Positions 24,792-32,655 of a stretch of 64,000 nt of DNA are shown in pieces (position 1 is the stretch's first letter; each line of letters opens with the position of its first letter). This stretch comes from UBA11524 sp963642705 (GTDB taxonomy: Bacteria > Bacillota > Clostridia > Christensenellales > Aristaeellaceae). A program made the position numbers and the translations under genes. Under the pieces are notes generated by a model. That model saw only the letters and a list, made by a program, of their open reading frames with translations. It ran no database searches and had not been told where the DNA came from. The stretch is from positions 62,001 through 126,000 of the forward strand of contig CAVIHU010000002.1 in NCBI GenBank assembly GCA_963642705.1. The letters run 5' to 3'.

Positions 24792-25634
24792 ATGTCAGAA
24801 TGTAGTCATGACTGCTCCTCCTGCGGGAGCAGCTGCGCGTCGCGTCAGCAGCCGCAAAGCCTGCTGGCACCGGCCAATGCGGGGAGCAGAGTCAAGAAGG
24901 TCATCGGTGTCGTGAGCGGCAAGGGCGGCGTCGGCAAATCGCTGGTGACGGGTCTGATGGCGTGCGAAACGGCGCGCCGCGGAAAAATCGCCGGCGTACT
25001 CGATGCGGACATCACGGGACCGAGCATGCCGCGGATTCTCGGTGTGCATGACAAGGCGGTCGGCTGCGAGCAGGGGATTCTGCCTAACGAGGCGGCAGGC
25101 GGCGTGAAGGTCATGTCCATCAACCTGCTGCTGGAGAACGATACCGACCCGGTTATCTGGCGCGGCAGCCTGATTGCAGGCACGGTCAAGCAGTTTTGGA
25201 CGGATGTCGCCTGGGGCGATGTGGATTGCCTGTATGTCGATATGCCTCCGGGAACGGGCGATGTGCCGCTGACGGTGTTCCAGTCGCTGCCGGTGGATGC
25301 GATTGTGATTGTTATCAGCCCGCAGGAGCTTGTCGGCATGATTGTCGAGAAGGCGGTCAAGATGGCGGAGATGATGAATATTCCGGTGCTGGGTCTCGTG
25401 GAGAACATGTCCTATATCACGTGCACGGACTGCGGACGCCGTTTGTATCCATTCGGTGAAAGTAAGACCGCAGACGTTGCCGAAAAGCATCATCTGCCGC
25501 TGCTCTGTCAGCTGCCGATTGACCCCGAAATCACCAGGAGGTGCGATGCAGGCGAGCTGATGTCCCTTCAGGTGCCGGAAATCGCAAAGGCGGTCGATGC
25601 GGCGCTCACATGCCCTGTCAGGGAGCACAGGTAA
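24792..25634 (+). CDS. mrp: Mrp/NBP35-family Fe-S carrier ATPase
   Basis: P-loop ATPase that binds and transfers [4Fe-4S] clusters; about 280 residues. The deviant Walker A GKGGVGKS is at residues 43-50, followed by DADITGPSMPRILG, MPPGTGDVPLT and the C-terminal pair of cysteines in ITCTDCG that binds the bridging cluster. The N-terminus carries an extra Cys-rich patch (SECSHDCSSCGSSC), as in NBP35-type members, that could hold another cluster. The start is ATG 24792; the in-frame ATG at 24684 has no ribosome site. The nearest upstream signal is AGAAGGA. Stands alone; gap downstream has a dispersed-repeat fragment (25698-25735). Confidence 0.92.
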   Translation: MSECSHDCSSCGSSCASRQQPQSLLAPANAGSRVKKVIGVVSGKGGVGKSLVTGLMACETARRGKIAGVLDADITGPSMPRILGVHDKAVGCEQGILPNEAAGGVKVMSINLLLENDTDPVIWRGSLIAGTVKQFWTDVAWGDVDCLYVDMPPGTGDVPLTVFQSLPVDAIVIVISPQELVGMIVEKAVKMAEMMNIPVLGLVENMSYITCTDCGRRLYPFGESKTADVAEKHHLPLLCQLPIDPEITRRCDAGELMSLQVPEIAKAVDAALTCPVREHR

Positions 25635-25770
25635 TCATCAGACGATGACGGCAGAATGACATTTAGCCGAGAAATCTCCCAACAGGCATGGGCGTGCATT
25701 GCGAAGGGGTTCAGGGAGCGATCACAAAGCCTCCGGAAGCTGCCTGAACACAGAAAAGAGTTTGAAGAAA

Positions 25771-26931
25771 TCATCTCTTCCACCTCTTTGGCAACGGCGT
25801 TTCCGCATCAATCCGATAGATGGTCGGGTCTGTCGGATGAAAAACCACATGCACCGGATCCCCTGCCTGATAGGGCTGAAACACCGGCTTGCTGACGAGC
25901 ACGACCGCATCCCCCGTTGCAGGATGACGGCAGGAAATCACCAGCACGCATCCGTGTACACCCCTGCGGACGGCGCGGTCAGGGACAACCTCCGTGACGC
26001 GTACCATCCGATGCAGGCCGCGCTTGCGGAGAAGGGCTCGCTCTTCCCGCTGCATGAAGTATCGGATGAGGGCGTCGATGGATTCGGAAGTCCGGCGTGT
26101 TACCAGGGTGCCGGAAATCAGCCCGATCAGCAGAGGCAGCACCAAAAGCAGAAACAGCGGCGACAGGCGGTAAAGCAGCGGCGCGGCGAACGCAATTAAC
26201 AGCAGAACAAGGAACACGAGCCGATGCCAGCGACACCAGTATTCGAGCCTTGTGCAGAACAGCCAGAGCAGGCAGCAGCCCCAAAGCAGCGCAGGGAGCA
26301 TCAGCAGGAAGCCGCCGAACAGGAGAAAAAGTCTTTCCAGCGAGAATGCAAGCGAGCTGCCGGCAACGGCGGAAAGCTGCCGAAGCAGCCGTACACCGCC
26401 TGCGGACAGCGCTGCCAGCAGCAGATACATCAGCAGCCATGCATAGGGGCACATCAAAAACGCGTGCGTCAGCGAGCACGAGCCCTCCAGCGCATACCGA
26501 AAGGCAGAGCGCAGATAGCGAAGCGCATAGCGCAGCGTGGAAACTGCGAGCTTCGGCAGCCACAGCAGCAAATCAAGCAGAATGTTGACGCAGTCGATGA
26601 GCGAATGCGGTCTGCGCAGCGGTTTCGGTTCGCAGAGGGAGGACAGCAGCGCATGGGTAGCGCAGAAGGATTCATGGGGAGCTGGCATGTGCGGACGCTT
26701 GCGGACCGCTTCCGGTTCGGCAGTTTCTTCGGGTTCACAGGAGAAGCCGGAAACCGTTGAATAGTCGGGGTCAGATGAATCGGGAGCAGATGAAGGGTCG
26801 GAAAAGTCGGGAGCCATTGAAGGGTCGGGAAGCATGGAAGGGTCGGGAACCATCGAGGAGTCGGGAACCATGGAGAAGTCGGGAACCGACCGTCTGCGCC
26901 TCCGCTGATTGCTTTCACTCATGGCGGTCAT
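25771..26931 (-). CDS. Integral membrane protein with Ser/Pro/Asp N-terminal repeats, unknown
   Basis: About 386 residues. Residues 4-15 are basic; then a run of about 55 residues repeats the pattern (S/F)SM(V/L/A)PD in the form DFSMVPDSSMVPDPSM and continues in an acidic Ser/Pro/Asp style. The middle has about five to six hydrophobic helices with a Cys/Trp/Leu-rich composition, and the C-terminal 110 residues are cytosolic, mixed and beta-rich with QPYQAGDPVHVVFHP, which looks like an OB/NfeD-type soluble domain (weak inference). AAGGAGG lies just before ATG 26931; a second ATG is at 26922. The gene overlaps the promoter region of the divergent trmO gene. No assigned function. Confidence 0.65.
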   Translation of the reverse strand: MTAMSESNQRRRRRSVPDFSMVPDSSMVPDPSMLPDPSMAPDFSDPSSAPDSSDPDYSTVSGFSCEPEETAEPEAVRKRPHMPAPHESFCATHALLSSLCEPKPLRRPHSLIDCVNILLDLLLWLPKLAVSTLRYALRYLRSAFRYALEGSCSLTHAFLMCPYAWLLMYLLLAALSAGGVRLLRQLSAVAGSSLAFSLERLFLLFGGFLLMLPALLWGCCLLWLFCTRLEYWCRWHRLVFLVLLLIAFAAPLLYRLSPLFLLLVLPLLIGLISGTLVTRRTSESIDALIRYFMQREERALLRKRGLHRMVRVTEVVPDRAVRRGVHGCVLVISCRHPATGDAVVLVSKPVFQPYQAGDPVHVVFHPTDPTIYRIDAETPLPKRWKR

Positions 26932-27025
26932 GCCGCCTCCTTTTTTGCAGGAAATCATCATTTCAATATTCGCCGCGAATGGTCGGAAGTCCTCCATGAC
27001 CGGCGGAATCGGATGGAGAACACAC

Positions 27026-27721
27026 ATGGAGATCATCGCGCACATCCGCAATGGCTATCGGGAGAAATTCGGCGTACCGCGCCAATCCGGACTTGTTCCG
27101 GCGGTGTCGCGCGTCGTGATGGAGCCGGAATACGGCGTCCGCGAGGCTTTTCGGGGCATCGGGGGTTTTTCGCACCTGTGGCTGCTGTGGGAATTCGACC
27201 AGGCGGCGCGCGAGCAATGGCGTCCGACCGTGCGTCCGCCGAGGCTTGGCGGCAATACGCGCATGGGCGTGTTTGCAACGCGCTCGCCGTACCGGCCGAA
27301 CAAAATCGGTCTGACGGTCGTCAGGCTCCTGAAGGTCGTGGAGGAAGACGGATGCGTGGTGCTGCACGTTGCTGGCGCGGACATGATGGACGGTACGCCC
27401 GTCATCGATATTAAGCCGTATGTGCCGTATGCGGACAGCGTGCCGGACGCACGGGGCAGCTTTGCCGAGGAAAAGAAGGCGCACGCGCTGCAGGTTATCC
27501 TGCCGGAGCAGCTTCGTGCGCGCATTCCGGCAGAGGATGTTCCTGCCGTGCTGGCAATCCTTGCGCAGGATCCGCGACCGGCCTATCAGCATCAGCCGGA
27601 GCGCGTGTACGGCGTGCCTTACGGCGAAAACGACATCCGCTTCACGGTTGACGGCGATACGCTGACCGTCACGGACGTTGTCCCTTATGAAAAAATCATC
27701 GCCAGAAAGGACAGAATATGA
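27026..27721 (+). CDS. trmO: tRNA (t6A37) methyltransferase TrmO family
   Basis: SAM-dependent methyltransferase with the all-beta TrmO/YaeB fold that makes m6t6A at position 37 of tRNA. About 231 residues. Blocks: IAHIRNGYREKFGVPRQSG, GGFSHLWLLWEFDQ, RPPRLGGNTRMGVFATRSPY and RPNKIGLTVVRLL, the last being the SAM-binding signature, then VIDIKPYVPYAD. The C-terminal part, with RVYGVPYGENDIRFTVDG, matches the family's substrate domain. Start ATG 27026 has GGAGAA upstream; an alternative in-frame start lies at 26996. Overlaps the M28 gene by four bases, so co-transcribed. Specificity for t6A37 is from family knowledge. Confidence 0.9.
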   Translation: MEIIAHIRNGYREKFGVPRQSGLVPAVSRVVMEPEYGVREAFRGIGGFSHLWLLWEFDQAAREQWRPTVRPPRLGGNTRMGVFATRSPYRPNKIGLTVVRLLKVVEEDGCVVLHVAGADMMDGTPVIDIKPYVPYADSVPDARGSFAEEKKAHALQVILPEQLRARIPAEDVPAVLAILAQDPRPAYQHQPERVYGVPYGENDIRFTVDGDTLTVTDVVPYEKIIARKDRI

Positions 27722-28704
27722 GCATTCGGGAGGAAATTGACAGCCTGTATCCCGTTCGCAAGTCGGCGGAGCAGAAGCGCGCATTTGAACAGTGGGTACT
27801 TGCAAAAATGCGTGAAATGGGCTATCGACCGTATGTCGACGGCATGAACCGCAAGGACAAGGTGCGACAGCGCAACATCGTTGCCGGCGACCCGCAGCAC
27901 GCAGGCATTATCATCTCCGCGCATTACGACACTGCGGCGACGATCGGCATTCCGGATATACGGATACCGCGCAATTTTCCGGTGTATGCGCTGTCGCAGC
28001 TCGTGATTCTGCTGGCTCTGCTGCTGATTTCACTGCTTGTCGGCTGTGCGGTCGGGCTGCTGTCGAAAAATGGCGACTGGCTGATTCTCTCATTCTTCCT
28101 GACGTTCCTGTGCATTGTCCTGCTGATGATGTTCGGCAAGGCGAATCCGCATAACGCCAACGATAACACGTCGGGCGTGGCGGCACTGCTGGAAACGATG
28201 GCGCGGCTGTCCCCTGAGGCGCGGGAAAGCACGGCGTTCATCCTATTTGATAATCAGGAGACGGGCAGCAGGGGCGCGAAGTACTTCACGCAGCAGCATG
28301 TCGAAATTCAGGCGATGCAGCTGCTGGTTGACCTGAACTGCATCGGTGACGGCGACCATTTCATCGTATCCGCGCCGAAGCTGGCGCAGGATAAGCCGGG
28401 ATACGCAGTGCTTCGGGACGCGCTCGAGCAGAATGCGGCGGAGTTTGGGGTGCAGACAGGCTTCTGGAGCAGGATTCGTGTGCGCGGCGCGGGCGATTAC
28501 CGCAAATTCTCCTGCGGCGTGGGCATCTCTGCGTATCATCACAGCACGGGCGTCGGGTTGGTGACCGGCCGGCTGCACACATCGCGCGATACCGTCTGCC
28601 GCGAGGAAAACGTTGCCTATCTTGCAAAGAGCCTGTCGGAAACGGCAGAGAGGCAGATTCCGCCGCAGGAGGAAGAGCCGCAAAGCCCGGAAGAAAATGC
28701 GTGA
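27718..28704 (+). CDS. M28-family peptidase homologue with two membrane segments
   Basis: A 328-residue zinc aminopeptidase-like protein. The first metal block SAHYDTAA gives His69 and Asp71; NANDNTSGVAALLE gives Asp149; FDNQETGSRGAKYF holds the position of the Glu-Glu pair, where Gln180 replaces the usual catalytic Glu before Glu181; VDLNCIG and GRLHTSRD supply the late Asp and His. Two hydrophobic helices (about 90-113 and 120-140) are inserted between the first and second metal blocks, so the domain is membrane-tethered. The Gln substitution may impair or alter catalysis. Starts at the ATGA overlap with trmO. Confidence 0.8.
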   Translation: MSIREEIDSLYPVRKSAEQKRAFEQWVLAKMREMGYRPYVDGMNRKDKVRQRNIVAGDPQHAGIIISAHYDTAATIGIPDIRIPRNFPVYALSQLVILLALLLISLLVGCAVGLLSKNGDWLILSFFLTFLCIVLLMMFGKANPHNANDNTSGVAALLETMARLSPEARESTAFILFDNQETGSRGAKYFTQQHVEIQAMQLLVDLNCIGDGDHFIVSAPKLAQDKPGYAVLRDALEQNAAEFGVQTGFWSRIRVRGAGDYRKFSCGVGISAYHHSTGVGLVTGRLHTSRDTVCREENVAYLAKSLSETAERQIPPQEEEPQSPEENA

Positions 28705-28761
28705 CGACTTTAACAAACTGTAAATTTTGGGATTGAATGCGACATTTTGCACGATTATACT

Positions 28762-28790
28762 TTGCAATTTGAACCTGTTTATGGTACAAT
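28762..28790 (+). promoter_or_regulatory. Promoter of the coiled-coil/Asp-rich two-gene cassette
   Basis: TTGCAA (28762-28767), 17-base spacer, TACAAT (28785-28790). The start codon is 44 bases downstream behind GGAGGAAACGAT. Confidence 0.75.
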
Positions 28791-28833
28791 GAAAATGTAA
28801 GCTTTCCGTTCATGACGCGGAGGAGGAAACGAT

Positions 28834-29310
28834 ATGCTGTCGAAGGGCTTTCGGGCTTGCTTCATTGCGGTCATGTGTGCGCTGTGCGTGGTGCTATGCT
28901 ATAGCGCCATCCATCAGGCATCTGTCAGCGAGGAAATCCGGCTGACCCGTCTGTCGCTTGAGGCGACGGAGGCGCGGCTGGAGCTTCAGCAGGTGGAATA
29001 TGCGCAGGTGCAGGTGGATTTGCCGGAAACGCGTGAGCAGCTTGCCGAGGTGCAGCCGCAGGCGGAGGAAGCCTCTGCCCGTGAGCAGGAGCTTCGTGCG
29101 CGGCGCAAGGCGCTCCGCGAGGAAAACGCCGCGTTGACCGAGCAGATTGCAGCGCTGACGGCGCAGCAGGATTCTTTCGTCCAGCAGGGTCTTGACGGAC
29201 AGCCGGCAATCTCCGTTGCATCGCTTCAAACGGCACTGCAGGAGATTCAGGCGAAGGTGGACGCCGCGTCAGAGCTCCTCACGCAGGCAGAGGAGTCCTC
29301 GGTCAAATAG
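28834..29310 (+). CDS. Membrane-anchored coiled-coil protein of unknown function
   Basis: 158 residues. A hydrophobic helix at residues 8-26 anchors the protein; the rest (about 30-130) is a strongly predicted coiled coil rich in Glu, Gln, Leu, Arg and Ala with heptad spacing (EIRLTRLSLEATEARLELQQ and QELRARRKALREENAALTEQ). No catalytic motif. A good promoter and ribosome site precede it, and a second coiled-coil gene follows after 35 bases, so they likely work together. The shape resembles envelope spacer or septum proteins such as FtsL/DivIC-like proteins, but I see no motif to claim that. Confidence 0.7.
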   Translation: MLSKGFRACFIAVMCALCVVLCYSAIHQASVSEEIRLTRLSLEATEARLELQQVEYAQVQVDLPETREQLAEVQPQAEEASAREQELRARRKALREENAALTEQIAALTAQQDSFVQQGLDGQPAISVASLQTALQEIQAKVDAASELLTQAEESSVK

Positions 29311-29345
29311 CCTGTTATCCGATCAATTTAGGAGGAATGATTCCA

Positions 29346-30449
29346 GTGTCCGAAAATCAGAACAATACGAATGCACCTGCCGAAAAGAAGCAGGTATCCC
29401 TGTTCGCCCTGCTGATTGTGCTGGTCGTCGCAGTCATTGTGATGGTCGTGCTGTTCGTCAACTCGAACAACCTGTCCTCGCAGCTTGACCAGGTCAACAG
29501 CGAGCTGACGGAGCGCAGCACTGAGCTGCAGCAGACTATCACAGAGAAGGAAACCATGCAGGAAGAGCTGACAGCTGCGCAGAATGACCTCCGCGAGGCA
29601 CAGCTGACGCTTGATGAGTCCACCGCAAAGGTGACCGAGCTGGAAGCCCAGATCAGCACGTTGACGGAAGAAAATACAACGCTGACCGCAGAGCTGGAGA
29701 CGGCAAAGGCAAATCAGGCGACTGCGCAGAGCTACCTCAACGAGGTGTCCGAGCAGGTAAGCGTTCTGATGGAGAACCTCGAACAGGTGCAGCGCGCGCT
29801 GAACGGCGAGACCGTTGAAGCGACCGAGAAACCTGCTGCCGAACCCGTGGAAGAGACTGAAGCGACCGAAACGGATCTTGATGCGGCAGCAACGCTGGAC
29901 GCGGAAATTGAGGTCGTTGTGGATGCTGACGCTGACGTGAATACGGAAGCGGACGCTGATGCTGATGCTGATGCTGATGCTGATGCAGATGCGGACATCG
30001 ATGCCGAGGCTGACGTTGATGCTGACACTGACGCTGATACCGATGCGGACGCGGATGTTGAAGCTGATGCGGATGTCGAGGCTGTCGTGAACGTTGCGAC
30101 CGACGCGGATCTTGCAGCAGAAGCGGAGGCGGAAGAGAAGGATGCTGATCTGCAGCTTCTCAGCACCTCGATGGTGCTCAATGCAGAAGCGCGCCTGAAC
30201 ATCCGTATGTTCATCGATAACGACAAAAAGGTTGCTGATATCGAGCTGAAGCTGGATGGCGAATATGAAGACCTGACGCAGGAAACGCTGGATGCCTACG
30301 CAGAGAAGCTGATCGGCAAGACGATGCCGGCGACTCTCCGCGCAGATGCGACGGAAACCACCGCTGAGGAATCCATCATCGAAGAGCTGGAAGGAATGCC
30401 TGAGCTGTCAAGAGAGCTGCTTGAGCAGCTGAACTTCCTCGTGCTGTAA
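29346..30449 (+). CDS. Membrane-anchored coiled-coil protein with Asp/Ala dipeptide repeat
   Basis: About 367 residues. GTG 29346 is preferred because AGGAGG lies 10 bases upstream; ATG 29337 is too close to it. After a short polar N-terminus one transmembrane helix (about residues 17-36) is followed by a coiled coil (about 37-150) with heptads such as LDQVNSELTERSTELQQTI. Then comes an acidic linker, with a (DA)n run of eight or more units and variants DADTDADTDADADVEAD, about 45 residues. A C-terminal segment (about 270-367) is compact, alpha/beta and conserved-looking. Highly acidic, so it may reach across the wall or bind cations. Runs of GAT/GCx codons make the DNA prone to slippage. Function unknown. 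Confidence 0.7.
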   Translation: MSENQNNTNAPAEKKQVSLFALLIVLVVAVIVMVVLFVNSNNLSSQLDQVNSELTERSTELQQTITEKETMQEELTAAQNDLREAQLTLDESTAKVTELEAQISTLTEENTTLTAELETAKANQATAQSYLNEVSEQVSVLMENLEQVQRALNGETVEATEKPAAEPVEETEATETDLDAAATLDAEIEVVVDADADVNTEADADADADADADADADIDAEADVDADTDADTDADADVEADADVEAVVNVATDADLAAEAEAEEKDADLQLLSTSMVLNAEARLNIRMFIDNDKKVADIELKLDGEYEDLTQETLDAYAEKLIGKTMPATLRADATETTAEESIIEELEGMPELSRELLEQLNFLVL

Positions 30450-30463
30450 TCATGGAACCACGA

Positions 30464-30496
30464 CCGCTGCGCCTGAATGGGTGCGGCGGCTTTTTT
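30464..30496 (+). terminator. Intrinsic terminator after the Asp-rich gene
   Basis: CCGCTGCGCC (30464-30473), loop, GGTGCGGCGG (30480-30489), then a T run at 30491-30496. Confidence 0.8.
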
Positions 30497-30540
30497 GCAG
30501 AAAAAAATGACTGAATCCGCGAATTGAAATGAAAAAAGTC

Positions 30541-30569
30541 TTTTCAATCCGGCAAAAGTGTGATAGAAT
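30541..30569 (+). promoter_or_regulatory. Weak promoter candidate for efp
   Basis: TTTTCA (30541-30546), 17-base spacer, TAGAAT (30564-30569). The -35 is poor. About 200 bases of leader separate it from the efp start, with no ORF; a short hairpin-forming stretch (GTGCACCTGTGCAC) is near 30579-30592. Confidence 0.45.
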
Positions 30570-30768
30570 ATATTTGTCCGTGCACCTGTGCACCGGGCTT
30601 GTTGGTCTGCACCCGAAAAGCAGGATTTCTCTGCGACTGGATCCGCCTTGTCGGATTTAGACATAGGGATTCGCCGCACCTTTCAGCAGCGATGCCCATC
30701 GTACTGCTTCGCTTGTGCAGCGAACCCAAGCATTTTCGAAACCCTAACAACATTGGAGGAATTGATTG

Positions 30769-31326
30769 ATGATTACTGCTGGCGATTTCAAAAAGGGCAT
30801 TACCGTGGAGTGGGACGGCGGCGTCTGGACCATCGTTGACTTCCAGCACGTCAAGCCCGGCAAGGGCGCGGCGTTCGTCCGCACCAAGATCAAGAACGTG
30901 ATGACCGGTGCTGTGGTCGAGCGTTCCTTCAACCCTACCGACAAGATGCCCAAGGCTGTGATCGAAACGAAGGAAATGCAGTATGTCTACAACGACGGCG
31001 AGCTGTACTACTTCATGGACGTCGAGACCTACGACCAGATCCCCATGGCGCTGGACAAGGTTGAGGATGCTATCCCCTATGTTAAGGAAGGCACGAATGT
31101 GACCGTTCGTTTCTTCAAGGGTTCTCCCTTCTCCGTGGAAGCGCCGAACTTCGTCACGCTTGAGGTGACCGACACCGAGCCCGGCTTCAAGGGAGACACC
31201 GCGTCCAACACCTACAAGCCCGCTACGCTGGAAACCGGCTACTCCCTGCAGGTGCCGCTGTTTATCAACACCGGCGACATGATCCGTATCGATACCCGTA
31301 CCGGCGAGTACATGGAGCGCGCATAA
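30769..31326 (+). CDS. efp: Translation elongation factor P
   Basis: Three-domain tRNA-mimic factor that relieves ribosome stalling at proline runs; 185 residues. The N-terminal KOW-like domain has ITAGDFKKGITVEWDGGVW and the loop HVKPGKGAAFVR, whose tip lysine is the modification site region in some EF-Ps. Then come two OB domains; the C-terminal signature YSLQVPLFINTGDMIRIDTR is intact. ATG 30769 follows TGGAGGAATTGATTG with good spacing; an in-frame TTG three bases earlier is less likely. Stands alone with its own leader. No lysine-modifying enzyme (epmA/ymfI) is visible in the window. Confidence 0.96.
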   Translation: MITAGDFKKGITVEWDGGVWTIVDFQHVKPGKGAAFVRTKIKNVMTGAVVERSFNPTDKMPKAVIETKEMQYVYNDGELYYFMDVETYDQIPMALDKVEDAIPYVKEGTNVTVRFFKGSPFSVEAPNFVTLEVTDTEPGFKGDTASNTYKPATLETGYSLQVPLFINTGDMIRIDTRTGEYMERA

Positions 31327-31336
31327 TATGACCATC

Positions 31337-31373
31337 ATCAGCCCGGGGAGAGCAGCAATCCCTCCGGGCTGAT
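31337..31373 (+). terminator. Hairpin after efp
   Basis: ATCAGCCCGG (31337-31346) pairs with CCGGGCTGAT (31364-31373). The stem is strong, but the T run is poor, so readthrough into the next gene is possible. Confidence 0.55.
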
Positions 31374-31397
31374 TGTGTATGATAGGAGGACATCAAT

Positions 31398-31880
31398 ATG
31401 AGCAGTTTAACGGACCGCGTCAGCTACCTGAAGGGTCTTGCAGCAGGCATGAAGCTCAACATGGACAAGGACAGCAATAAGCTGCTGATGGAGATCCTCA
31501 GCATCATGGGCGAGATGGCTGACGAGATGCAGCGCCTCGATGAGGAAAAGAAGTCACTGGAGGAATATGTCGAATCCATCGATCAGGATCTCTCGGACAT
31601 GGAGGAAGCCCTCTACAACGCAGATGAAGAAGAGGAAGACGATGACGCGGACGGTGCGTGCGACTGTGAGGACTGTGACGACGAGGATCCGGACGATGAG
31701 GAGGACGACGGGGAGTTTGATGAAACGATCGTCTACGTCTGCCCGAACTGCGGCGAGGAGCTGACCTTCCGCGCGTCTGACATCGACTTCGATGAGAATA
31801 CGCTCTGCCCGAAGTGCCATAAGCCGATTTTTCCTGAAATTGAGGAAGGCAGTGAGGACGGCGAAAATCTGCCCTTCTGA
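31398..31880 (+). CDS. CD1247-like protein with C-terminal zinc ribbon
   Basis: 160 residues. The N-terminal 70 residues match the clostridial CD1247-type domain (SSLTDRVSYLKGLAAGMKLN ... coiled coil). A very acidic linker (residues 75-115, with Cys in DCEDCDDED) is followed by a CxxC...CxxC zinc ribbon: VYVCPNCGEELTF and LCPKCHKPIF. Family proteins are found throughout Clostridia and have no firmly known role. RBS AGGAGG precedes ATG 31398. Its stop is followed by an intergenic stretch with terminators. The long acidic middle varies in length between species, so that part is probably not structural (inference). Confidence 0.8.
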   Translation: MSSLTDRVSYLKGLAAGMKLNMDKDSNKLLMEILSIMGEMADEMQRLDEEKKSLEEYVESIDQDLSDMEEALYNADEEEEDDDADGACDCEDCDDEDPDDEEDDGEFDETIVYVCPNCGEELTFRASDIDFDENTLCPKCHKPIFPEIEEGSEDGENLPF

Positions 31881-32090
31881 TGAAGGCAATACGCACAATT
31901 CGTCAGCACCTCTGAATATGCCTTTTGCGCCATCTGCGGCGGTGAAACAAAGCTTTATTTCGCCGGTCAAGGCGGAAAGCTCGATTTACATCCGGCAAAC
32001 CTTCGATTTCTGCAATCGTATCCGGCACATAATTCACGATTCATCGTGCTGCCTCATTTGTATGGCATCACCTTAAACCATGCGGATCGA

Positions 32091-32118
32091 GCCGTCTCCG
32101 TGTGAGGCGGCTTTTTTT
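32091..32118 (+). terminator. Intrinsic terminator
   Basis: GCCGTCTC, loop CGTGT, GAGGCGGC, then seven T. It lies about 210 bases after the CD1247-like stop and probably ends that transcript. Confidence 0.8.
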
Positions 32119-32412
32119 GACAGGAAAAGAAGCAGCTTTCATCAATCTATCACATTTTCTTCAGGATGACAACAGAAAAAACTGCTATCATACCATTGTC
32201 AGGCGGGAAGGCCAGGACAGAAGGCGAACAGCAACCGCTTCGGCAAATCCAGCGGAATCGCCTGGTGGCATGTCCGCTTTGACATAGAAGGCGGAACCGC
32301 ATAGCGAATGAGCCAGATCATTGTGCGCGTTGCCCCTATGGTTTTCCTTTCCTTTTCTCCTCCTTTTTCCCCTTTCCATCCTGAGCGGCAGTCAGCAACA
32401 GGCCGTACAGGG

Positions 32413-32450
32413 AAAACAGCCCGAACGTCAGCAGGTTCGGGCTGTTTTTT
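32413..32450 (+). terminator. Strong intrinsic terminator without an obvious gene upstream
   Basis: AAAACAGCCCGAAC (32413-32426), 8-base loop, GTTCGGGCTGTTTT (32435-32448), T run to 32450. As the nearest upstream gene already has a terminator, an unannotated transcript may start between 32119 and 32412. On the minus strand the A-rich flank is also suitable for ending the GH26 transcript. Confidence 0.75.
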
Positions 32451-32588
32451 GCTGTGCGTCCGGCTTGGGCGACAACGCGGTTCCGTGTGCTGCGTTGAGG
32501 ACGTTTCGCGTACTGCGTTCACCTCACTGTTCAGCGCTCGCTTGGCGAGGATGGTGATTTTTGCATCGTGGATTTGCGTTGCTGAGGC

Positions 32589-32652
32589 ATTGCCCAAACC
32601 CCGGCAAGGGACGCTGCCCCTGAGCCTGCAGGGGAGAGACACCCCTGAACCG
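32589..32652 (-). repeat. Dispersed GC-rich intergenic repeat, copy D
   Basis: TTGCCCAAACCCCGGCAAGG followed by GACGCTGCCCCTGAGCCTGC matches the copy at 63927-64000 through most of its length. Same orientation as that copy. Confidence 0.75.
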
Positions 32653-32655
32653 TTT

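Larger units (their letters stand above)
31881..32655. other. 775-bp gene-less region with two terminators and one dispersed repeat
   Basis: No ORF here has a ribosome site or recognisable product. It holds hairpins at 32091-32118 and 32413-32450 and a copy of the dispersed repeat at 32589-32652. Rest is low-information sequence. Long rightward and leftward open frames across 32199-33447 are shadows or spacer. A small RNA between the two terminators is possible but unsupported. Confidence 0.6.

Noticed and set aside
29337..29345. ATG 29337 as start of the Asp-rich protein
   Set aside because: It directly follows AGGAGGA with no spacer; GTG 29346 has proper spacing.
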